A stretch of DNA of 7,334 nucleotides from Anaerolineaceae bacterium UBA5224 (lineage in GTDB: Bacteria > Chloroflexota > Anaerolineae > Anaerolineales > Anaerolineaceae). Shown here piece by piece: positions 1 to 4,857 of the stretch. The notes under the pieces were generated by a model. The model did not search any database and had not been told where the DNA came from. It saw only the letters and a program-made list of their open reading frames with translations. Location of the stretch: NCBI GenBank assembly GCA_002409365.1, contig DHUW01000073.1:12322-19655 (forward strand), given 5' to 3'. A program made the translations under genes and the position numbers. Positions within the stretch are counted from its first letter, which is position 1. Each line of letters starts with the position of its first letter.

Positions 1-55
1 CTCTGTTTTCCTCGGTTTTTTGGTGAATCTGCTCGAGTATTTCTTGTGTGATCAT
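1..55 (-). CDS. N-terminal fragment of an unidentified leftward gene
   Basis: Only the first 18 codons lie in the window, reading MITQEILEQIHQKTEENR before the edge. The start is well supported: on the minus strand an AAGGAG Shine-Dalgarno (plus-strand positions 61-66) sits 5 nt before an ATG at 55-53. The visible residues are hydrophilic and look helical, with no signal peptide, so the product is probably cytoplasmic. The fragment is too short to assign a family. It is divergent from the oxidoreductase gene at 158 and shares a roughly 100-nt intergenic region with it. Confidence 0.6.
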   Translation of the reverse strand, partial: MITQEILEQIHQKTEENR

Positions 56-100
56 TGGTTCTCCTTTTTTTGTACCTGGGCTAAAACCCGCCCGGAAGGC

Positions 101-108
101 ATTATAAT
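101..108. promoter_or_regulatory. Overlapping -10-like hexamers in the divergent intergenic region
   Basis: The sequence ATTATAAT contains a perfect TATAAT on the plus strand (103-108) and another on the minus strand (106-101). Either could serve as the -10 of the rightward oxidoreductase gene or the leftward partial gene. Neither has a recognisable -35 at 16-18 nt, so this is a weak call resting on the hexamers and the divergent layout. Confidence 0.35.
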
Positions 109-157
109 AATTCCAGTAAAATCACCAGTCATTTAAATCGTAAGAAAGCGAGTAAGC

Positions 158-1189
158 ATGGATATCTTATCATCAAAAACAGGCAGCGGCAATTTGTTCC
201 GAAAACCTGAAATGAATTGGGGCATCCTTGGCACTTCCCGCATCGCTGAGGGCGTGATCCCGGCAATTCAGGCTACCAGGCACAATCATGCCGTCGCGGT
301 AGCCAGCCGCGACCTCACCCGAGCCAGGCAGTATGCCGACAAGATGCAGGTTCCGGTTGCCTATGGCAGTTATGAAGAGCTTTTAGCTGACCCAACCATC
401 CATGCTATTTATATTCCGCTTCCTAACAGTGAGCATAAACCCTGGACCATCAAGGCTCTTGAAGCTGGTAAAAACGTTTTAGTTGAAAAACCGATTGCTC
501 TCACTGCTGATGAAGCCCAGGAGATGGTGGGCATCTCCTGGGAAAAGGGTCTGGTGCTGATGGAGAGCTTCAACTATCGCTACCATTCCCGTATGAAACG
601 AGTTTTTGAAATGCTCAAGAAGGAAGAACTGGGGAAACTGCGCTTTCTCCAATCCAGCTTCAGTTTCCCACTCGAAAACCCCGACGACTTTCGCCTGGTA
701 CCTGCCATGGGAGGAGGAGCGATGTATGACCTGGGTTGTTATTGTGTCGACTTCCAGCGTCTGGCGGTCGGGCGTGAGCCTGAGACAGTCCAGGCCCGTT
801 ACCACCAGGGCGGTTCCGGCGTGGATCTGCAAATGCAGGTCACGTTCGATTTTGGCAACCAGATCTTTGGCAGTTTTGATGTGGGATTTAACGCCGCCTT
901 CCAAACCGTTGCCAGGCTTGTAGGAACGGAAGCGATTATGACCCTTGATCTACCTTTCTCTTCAAAGGATGAAAAGGTATCAATTTTAATTGAACACGAC
1001 CACGATGTTCAAAAAGTCAATTATCGACCGGAAGATACCTTCAAGAACTTGATCGAACATTTTTACGAAGTAGTGATCAAGAAGGAAATCCCGCTTTACC
1101 CACTGGCAGAATCGGTCAAAGACATGGCCATTATCGATGCAATCTTCCAATCTGCCATTGAAAATGGTAAACTCATCGAGCTAAATTAA
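158..1189 (+). CDS. Gfo/Idh/MocA family NAD(P)-dependent oxidoreductase
   Basis: This is a cytoplasmic dehydrogenase of the Gfo/Idh/MocA family, closest in motifs to the dihydrodiol dehydrogenase / glucose-fructose oxidoreductase branch. An N-terminal Rossmann fold begins with GILGTSRIA (residues 22-30). The SR pair after the second strand (residues 50-51) suggests NADP(H) preference, which is an inference. The family EKP motif is at 110-112, with K111 the expected catalytic lysine. MESFNYRYH (135-143) and YDLGCYCVD (190-198) match the C-terminal domain core that contacts substrate, with Y195 in the place of the tyrosine proposed as catalytic in dihydrodiol dehydrogenase. The length of 343 aa is normal. 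The first 18 residues precede the usual family start, so ATG at 212 (M19) is an alternative; neither start has a strong Shine-Dalgarno. The substrate cannot be told, but a sugar or sugar derivative is usual. The DUF1622 gene follows after 12 nt. Confidence 0.9.
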   Translation: MDILSSKTGSGNLFRKPEMNWGILGTSRIAEGVIPAIQATRHNHAVAVASRDLTRARQYADKMQVPVAYGSYEELLADPTIHAIYIPLPNSEHKPWTIKALEAGKNVLVEKPIALTADEAQEMVGISWEKGLVLMESFNYRYHSRMKRVFEMLKKEELGKLRFLQSSFSFPLENPDDFRLVPAMGGGAMYDLGCYCVDFQRLAVGREPETVQARYHQGGSGVDLQMQVTFDFGNQIFGSFDVGFNAAFQTVARLVGTEAIMTLDLPFSSKDEKVSILIEHDHDVQKVNYRPEDTFKNLIEHFYEVVIKKEIPLYPLAESVKDMAIIDAIFQSAIENGKLIELN

Positions 1190-1201
1190 TTATTACGAAA
1201 G

Positions 1202-1753
1202 ATGTTACCTATGAATTCGACTAACGAACAAGAAACCTCCAAAAACCAATCTCATAACAACAAATCCAACCAATGGATTCTTCCATTGATCCTGATAGTC
1301 AGTATCGTCGTAGTTCTGATCTATTTCAGCGGTCAGCCGCTGAGTGAGCGCGGGATCAAGATCCCGTTTGAAGCACAACTGGAAGAAATAGTAGGTTACG
1401 CAATTTTGCTGACAGAAATTGCAGCGATGGTTGTAGTCGCGGTTTCCGTGGTCGAGGCACTTTTTCACTTCATTAAGGGTTTGCTGATCCGAGGATCTTC
1501 TCACAAGGTTCGGTCATCAGAAACCCTGCGCCTGCGACTGGGTCATCGCCTTTCACTGACGCTTGAATTTGCACTGGCATCTGATATTCTGCGGATCGCA
1601 ATTTCACCGTCCTTATCCGACCTGATGTTCTTACTGGTCATCATTCTCTTACGATTCCTGCTCAATTTCTTCCTCGAAGATGAAGCCGAAACCATCAAGT
1701 CCACAGATGTGTATCCAGACCTTGACCCCTGTGATGTAGAAGAACATAAGTAA
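1202..1753 (+). CDS. DUF1622 family membrane protein with an extra N-terminal helix
   Basis: This is an integral membrane protein of 183 aa with four likely membrane segments, at about residues 25-43, 62-94, 115-134 and 139-158. The second half carries the DUF1622 signature: a hydrophobic helix followed by an arginine-rich loop, then RLGHRLSLTLEFALASDILR (112-131) and a last helix ending in RFLLNFFLEDE (151-161). The family has no established biochemical role. Typical members are near 120 aa. The extra length here is an Asn/Gln/Ser-rich hydrophilic N terminus (1-23) plus the first helix, and an acidic C-terminal tail. ATG at 1202 and ATG at 1211 are both possible starts and neither has a clear ribosome binding site. 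It lies 12 nt after the oxidoreductase gene and is probably co-transcribed with it, since the terminator at 1775 closes both. Confidence 0.8.
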   Translation: MLPMNSTNEQETSKNQSHNNKSNQWILPLILIVSIVVVLIYFSGQPLSERGIKIPFEAQLEEIVGYAILLTEIAAMVVVAVSVVEALFHFIKGLLIRGSSHKVRSSETLRLRLGHRLSLTLEFALASDILRIAISPSLSDLMFLLVIILLRFLLNFFLEDEAETIKSTDVYPDLDPCDVEEHK

Positions 1754-1774
1754 ACGAATCAAACGAAACAATGC

Positions 1775-1803
1775 AACCCCTCTCACCAGAGGGGTTTTTT
1801 TTT
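1775..1803 (+). terminator. Intrinsic terminator of the oxidoreductase-DUF1622 unit
   Basis: A perfect 9-bp stem, AACCCCTCT (1775-1783) with AGAGGGGTT (1788-1796), closes a 4-nt CACC loop and runs into nine consecutive T residues (1795-1803). It begins 21 nt after the DUF1622 stop codon. This is a canonical rho-independent terminator for the plus strand. Confidence 0.93.
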
Positions 1804-1870
1804 GCCAGTAAAAGTCTTCACTGTACTGACGCCGGCAATAAAGTAGCAATACCAGAAATGCTGAACCAAA

Positions 1871-1875
1871 AGGAG
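1871..1875 (+). promoter_or_regulatory. Shine-Dalgarno that decides a GTG start
   Basis: The sequence AAAAGGAG ends at 1875, leaving 5 nt before GTG at 1881. It is among the strongest ribosome binding sites in the window and is the main reason to accept the non-ATG start of the small membrane protein. Confidence 0.65.
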
Positions 1876-1880
1876 CCGCT

Positions 1881-2051
1881 GTGAGGGGGCTTTTTCTGTT
1901 CGGTGGAGAAGTCTACACATTAGGTTTTATTATCGCCGCCTTACTCGATGTCTTTTCGGTCGGTCAGGCAAAATACATCTGGATAAACATTGCTATTCAT
2001 GCAATTTTCTTCCTGTGGTTAAGTTACTTTGCCTTCAAAAGGACAAACTAA
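1881..2051 (+). CDS. Small two-helix membrane protein, 56 aa, GTG start
   Basis: I do not recognise a family. The frame starts at GTG (1881) and ends at TAA (2049-2051), giving 56 residues beginning MRGLFLFGGEVYTLGF and ending SYFAFKRTN. Two hydrophobic stretches, about residues 4-28 and 32-52, are separated by a short loop with Q29 and K31, so a helical hairpin in the membrane is likely, with a basic KRTN tail. Support comes from the AGGAG at 5-nt spacing and the coherent hydrophobic composition. It also has its own slot, after the strong terminator at 1775-1803 and before hairpins at 2060-2106 and 2140-2161. A weak promoter candidate, TTCACT (1817-1822) and TAAAGT (1839-1844), lies upstream. 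An 8-codon reading frame (1858-1884) overlaps its start by 4 nt and could couple translation. Function is unknown. Confidence 0.65.
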   Translation: MRGLFLFGGEVYTLGFIIAALLDVFSVGQAKYIWINIAIHAIFFLWLSYFAFKRTN

Positions 2052-2059
2052 GCTTTGGC

Positions 2060-2106
2060 AAACACCAGGTAAATGATGAAGAAGCTGCTTGTGTAGCTGG
2101 TGTTTT
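2060..2106 (+). terminator. Possible terminator hairpin after the small membrane protein
   Basis: A 9-bp perfect inverted repeat, AAACACCAG (2060-2068) with CTGGTGTTT (2097-2105), encloses a 28-nt loop and ends in a short TTTT (2103-2106). It starts 8 nt after the stop codon of the 56-aa protein, the right place for transcription termination. The long loop and short T run make it weaker than the terminator at 1775. Confidence 0.35.
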
Positions 2107-2139
2107 CGGCTGCTATTTTTAGCATTTATGGTAAATCAA

Positions 2140-2161
2140 AAGCCCCTCGTGTGAGGGGCTT
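2140..2161 (-). terminator. Intrinsic terminator of the LysM gene
   Basis: A perfect 9-bp stem, AAGCCCCTC (2140-2148) with GAGGGGCTT (2153-2161), has a 4-nt loop. Read on the minus strand the stem ends in CTTTTGATTT, a modest U tract, 18 nt after the LysM gene's stop. On the plus strand it is followed by GATATGG, with no T run. It therefore mainly terminates the leftward gene, though it could also slow readthrough from the small membrane protein. Confidence 0.7.
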
Positions 2162-2178
2162 GATATGGTGTTTCTTGA

Positions 2179-2916
2179 TTACGGAGCAGAAGGAGTAATC
2201 GTTCGGGTCGGCGTAGCGGATGGGACCGGTGTAGCGATGTTTGCCGGGACCTTGAGCAACTCGCCGATCATCAGACTACTCGTCTCAGTCAGCAACGGGG
2301 TGATCCCTTCTGCTGTGCGGTATTTGTTGGTCTCAGTAATGATCTTGGCAATGGTTGAGCGGTAGAACTGGGACACCGAGAGCAGCGTGGCACCAGGTTC
2401 AACATAATAGTCGATTATTGTGCCAGGAGCCAGATCAGTTGGCACCATTGTGGAAGTGGGCATTTGCTGCCAAGGCGCAGGGATCTTGATGATGTCGCCT
2501 TCCTGGATAATGCACTGATCGCCCAAACTCAGACCGTTGACGTAAAGCAACAAGTCGAGATCGACGTTGAACTTTTCGGCAATGTTTGCACATACGAAGT
2601 CATCGGCCTGGACGATGTAGTCAAAAGGACCATCCAACGTAGCTGTTGGGGTGATTGTTGGTGTTTCGGTTGGTATGCCCGTAATTGTTGGTGTATTGGT
2701 TGGCGTCACAGGTGTGGGGGTGAGCGTCATGGTAGGTGTGGGTGTCTTGGTGCTGAATAAACCTGGTCCTTCACCGATCACACCAGTAGCCCAAAGTGCC
2801 AGTACTGCAATGCCGACGATAACCAGCAGGACTGCTACAACGAGGAGAACAGACCTGTTATTGCGCCTTTTTTTTCTATAGGAAGACAATAGACTCCCGG
2901 ATCTTTTTTTTGCCAT
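2179..2916 (-). CDS. Membrane-anchored LysM-domain protein with Thr/Pro-rich linker
   Basis: A predicted cell-surface protein of 245 aa. A very basic cytoplasmic tail (1-22, rich in Lys/Arg) precedes one membrane helix (about 23-45), and a Thr/Pro repeat linker (57-94) leads to two LysM-like domains. LysM1 (about 99-147) shows the family pattern of a YIV start, IAEKFNV, LLYVNGL, and EGDIIKIP at the end. LysM2 (about 169-224) follows YYVEPGATLLSVSQFY and ends GELLKVP, and is more diverged. LysM modules bind N-acetylglucosamine-containing glycans, usually peptidoglycan, so wall attachment is the likely role; no catalytic domain is present. C109 and C135 fall inside LysM1 and could form a disulfide. 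The ATG at 2916 has GAGAGGA about 7 nt upstream. The gene is divergent from the foldase gene and single in its unit, with a promoter at 2962-2991 and a terminator at 2140-2161. Confidence 0.88.
   Translation of the reverse strand: MAKKRSGSLLSSYRKKRRNNRSVLLVVAVLLVIVGIAVLALWATGVIGEGPGLFSTKTPTPTMTLTPTPVTPTNTPTITGIPTETPTITPTATLDGPFDYIVQADDFVCANIAEKFNVDLDLLLYVNGLSLGDQCIIQEGDIIKIPAPWQQMPTSTMVPTDLAPGTIIDYYVEPGATLLSVSQFYRSTIAKIITETNKYRTAEGITPLLTETSSLMIGELLKVPANIATPVPSATPTRTITPSAP
2646..2756 (-). repeat. Low-complexity Thr/Pro-coding repeat tract
   Basis: Degenerate short units of the type GTTGGTGT / GGTGTGGG on the plus strand encode the Thr/Pro linker of the LysM protein. The repeats are imperfect and remain in frame. 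They are typical of surface-protein spacers and the tract is prone to length change. Confidence 0.6.
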
Positions 2917-2961
2917 AATAATTTCCTCTCAATCCATTGTAATAGAAAGGTAGATTGACTG

Positions 2962-2991
2962 ATATTAACCTGATGACTTTTGTTTTGTCAA
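2962..2991 (-). promoter_or_regulatory. Sigma70-type promoter of the LysM gene
   Basis: On the minus strand a perfect TTGACA (2991-2986) is followed after 18 nt by TAATAT (2967-2962), a 4/6 match to TATAAT. The predicted start of transcription near 2955 gives a leader of about 40 nt that contains the GAGAGGA ribosome binding site of the LysM gene. Confidence 0.65.
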
Positions 2992-3064
2992 GTATACCAT
3001 TTTTGATTAATCGTAAAAAACGCAAGCGTTCCCGATCAAGCAAACCTCAGAAAAGCTCACAGGT

Positions 3065-3093
3065 TTAGGACAAGCATAAAGAATGGGTATAAT
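3065..3093 (+). promoter_or_regulatory. Promoter of the foldase operon, probably leaderless
   Basis: A perfect TATAAT (3088-3093) has TTAGGA (3065-3070) 17 nt upstream, a 3/6 match to TTGACA. The hexamer directly abuts ATG at 3094 and sits 6 nt before a second in-frame ATG at 3100, the expected first transcribed base. There is no Shine-Dalgarno. The mRNA would therefore begin at the start codon. Confidence 0.55.
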
Positions 3094-4029
3094 ATGCACA
3101 TGCAAATCCGCAGAAAATCACTGCTCCTTTTTAGTTGTGTGCTTGTATTCAGCATTTTTCTTTGGGCTTGTGAGCCCATCCAGGAGCCACCAACAACCGA
3201 ACCCGTGCCCTCCACAGAATTACCGAATGTGGTTGTCTCTACCAGCTCACCTGAAGTGCTGCCGACAGCCACAGAGGTGACATCACCAATTTCTGTCAAT
3301 GGCGAAGGAATTCCGTTAAGTTACTATCAGAATGAATTGCTGCGTTATCGCGATAGCCTGGAAGGGCAGGCGCTGCAGCCTTCGGAAGAGGAAATCGGGC
3401 AAACTGTGCTCGATTACCTGGTCGATCAGCAATTACTCTCGCAGGCAGCCAGGGAAAACGGTTTCCAGGTCTCTGATCAGCAATTGCAGGAACGGATCGA
3501 CCAGCTGGTCAGCGAACTCGGTTCGGAAGGCGCTTTGACAGGATGGATGCAGACCAATCATTATGATGATTCGGAATTCCGGCTGGCCTTACGCCTGGGA
3601 ATGGAATCTGCCTGGCAGCGTGACCAGATCGCCCAAACTGTGCCGGATGCGGTGGAACAAATACGCGCCCAGCAGATTTTTGCAACAACCCAGGAAGGCG
3701 CGGAACGAGCACTCAACAGCCTCAACGCTGGCGCTGACTTTAATACGCTGGCTTGGGATTACAGTCCTGAATCTGGCGGCGAGCTGGGATGGTTCCCCAG
3801 AGGATACTTGCTTTATACGGAAGTAGAGGAAGCTGCCTTCTCACTGGAACCTGGCACTTATTCAGGCATCATCAAGTCTGATATTGGTTATCACATCCTG
3901 CTTGTTCTTGAGCATGAGACCGAACATCCCCTAACCACTGATGCCAGAGTTTCTTTACAAAGCAAAGCGTTGGAAGAATGGCTGCTCAAGTCGCGCTCAA
4001 CTGCCCAAATAGTGGTCAACAATCCATGA
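3094..4029 (+). CDS. Parvulin-type peptidyl-prolyl isomerase lipoprotein (PrsA/SurA-like)
   Basis: An extracytoplasmic foldase-like lipoprotein of 311 aa. The N terminus has basic residues, a hydrophobic core (9-25) and a lipobox-like FLWAC with C26 as the lipidation site; Trp at -2 is unusual. A Pro/Thr/Ser-rich tether (27-65) leads to a SurA-type helical chaperone domain (about 66-185, starting ISVNGEGIPLSYYQNELL). A parvulin domain follows (about 190-275) with GADFNTLA (213-220), GGELGWFPRG (228-237) and GYHILLV (265-271). The second core histidine is present (H267). The first, normally in a RHIL-type motif, is replaced by Gln (RAQQIF, Q194), so isomerase activity may be reduced. If the promoter at 3065-3093 is real, translation starts at ATG 3100, the third residue of this numbering. 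The next gene overlaps its stop by ATGA, implying coupled translation. Confidence 0.88.
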   Translation: MHMQIRRKSLLLFSCVLVFSIFLWACEPIQEPPTTEPVPSTELPNVVVSTSSPEVLPTATEVTSPISVNGEGIPLSYYQNELLRYRDSLEGQALQPSEEEIGQTVLDYLVDQQLLSQAARENGFQVSDQQLQERIDQLVSELGSEGALTGWMQTNHYDDSEFRLALRLGMESAWQRDQIAQTVPDAVEQIRAQQIFATTQEGAERALNSLNAGADFNTLAWDYSPESGGELGWFPRGYLLYTEVEEAAFSLEPGTYSGIIKSDIGYHILLVLEHETEHPLTTDARVSLQSKALEEWLLKSRSTAQIVVNNP

Positions 4030-4778
4030 GTGAGAAGCGCCGCCCGACCAACCAACAACCATATGTGACCCGCCCGATGGCGGTACGCAGAACAGACCCT
4101 GAACCCAAAAAGTCAGGCTGCGGCAGCATCGGAGCGGTGATTTTTCTGCTCGCAGTGATTGGAGTAATTTTATTGATGCTGACTGGCATCATTCCTTCAC
4201 CTTTTGAGAGTCAAATCACACCGCCTGCCAAAATAACACCAGACGGTTCGACACCCAACTACTTTATAACTCCTGAAGGCATGGGAACAGAGACCGCCAT
4301 TTCCACAGAACAGGTTGCTTCGACTCCAACCGATCTGCCAACACTTACCAAGACAATGTTGCCAACGCAAACTTCAACACCCTGGTCAGCTTCTTTTGTG
4401 ATCCGTGGTACACCGGAAGCCTTTCCCCATACGCTCCTCTATGATCGTTACACTTGCGAGGAATACTTATTCATTGGTGGGGAAGTGTGGGATTTACGCG
4501 AAGCCCCGCTGAAGGATCTTACTGTGAAGCTGACCGGTACCTATGGTGGTGGTGTGGTGGACCTCTCCAGCAAATCGGGTGAAGTGGAAATTTACGGACA
4601 AAGCGGTTATGGTTTTGTGCTCGATAACCAACAGATGCGCACAGAATCACTCTATATCCAGCTCTTCGATACTAACGGCAACCCGCTCTCAGCTAAGACA
4701 CAGCTAACCGTCAGTGGTCAATGTGACGGCAACCTGCTGCTCGTGAATTACAAACAAGTCCAGGAAATCTCGAATTAA
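4026..4778 (+). CDS. Membrane-anchored protein with Thr/Pro linker and beta-rich outside domain
   Basis: I do not recognise a named family. The 250-aa protein has a basic, proline-containing cytoplasmic tail (1-32), one membrane helix (about 34-56), a Thr/Pro/Ser-rich linker (58-119) and a C-terminal domain (about 122-245). That domain alternates short beta-like strands: EEYLFIGGEVWDL, then PLKDLTVKLTGTY, YGFVLD and TQLTVSGQCDG. This resembles Ig-like or carboxypeptidase-regulatory-like folds of surface proteins, which is inference only. C144 and C233, near the two ends of the domain, could pair. ATG at 4026 overlaps the foldase stop as ATGA. An upstream ATG in the same frame at 3978 would add 16 residues and is less likely. 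Placement after a foldase suggests a client or partner at the cell surface. Confidence 0.75.
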   Translation: MSEKRRPTNQQPYVTRPMAVRRTDPEPKKSGCGSIGAVIFLLAVIGVILLMLTGIIPSPFESQITPPAKITPDGSTPNYFITPEGMGTETAISTEQVASTPTDLPTLTKTMLPTQTSTPWSASFVIRGTPEAFPHTLLYDRYTCEEYLFIGGEVWDLREAPLKDLTVKLTGTYGGGVVDLSSKSGEVEIYGQSGYGFVLDNQQMRTESLYIQLFDTNGNPLSAKTQLTVSGQCDGNLLLVNYKQVQEISN

Positions 4779-4824
4779 GGACCGTTACGATCTGTTACGG
4801 TGCTTATGACCGAAAACTTTACCA

Positions 4825-4857
4825 CTCCCTCTTTAGAGAGGGGCAGGGGGGTGAGGG
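4825..4857. repeat. GC-rich dispersed-type repeat with a small hairpin
   Basis: The tract contains CCCTCT (4827-4832) paired with AGAGGG (4837-4842) around a TTAG loop, followed by GCAGGGGGGTGAGGG. From memory, GC-rich intergenic elements of this general form, a CCCTCT/AGAGGG hairpin followed by a GGGGGTGAGGG-like run, are scattered in Chloroflexota and cyanobacterial genomes; only one copy is in this window, so dispersal is not shown here. It lies between convergent genes, and its loop holds the TAA stop of the DUF711 gene. Neither strand has a U run directly after the stem, so it is not a standard terminator. Confidence 0.55.

Noticed and set aside
479..904. 141-codon open frame on the minus strand inside the oxidoreductase gene
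   Set aside because: It is fully antisense to a well-supported enzyme gene, has no domain-like pattern, and arises from that gene's codon bias.
2646..2756. Repeated TTGGTGT-like units considered as a CRISPR array or tandem repeat locus
   Set aside because: Units are short, imperfect and lack spacers; they encode an in-frame Thr/Pro linker.
2165..2881. Plus-strand open frames across the LysM gene, rich in Val and Gly
   Set aside because: They are complements of the Thr/Pro linker and LysM codons; low-complexity repeats open these frames without coding meaning.
3978..4025. Upstream ATG extending the anchored beta-domain protein by 16 residues
   Set aside because: It would overlap the foldase gene by 52 nt. 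The ATG at 4026 gives the common 4-nt ATGA overlap and a sensible basic N terminus.
4781..4801. ACCGT/ACGGT inverted repeat with repeated GTTACG after the anchored-protein gene
   Set aside because: The arms are only 5 bp and no T run follows, so it does not make a credible terminator or operator.
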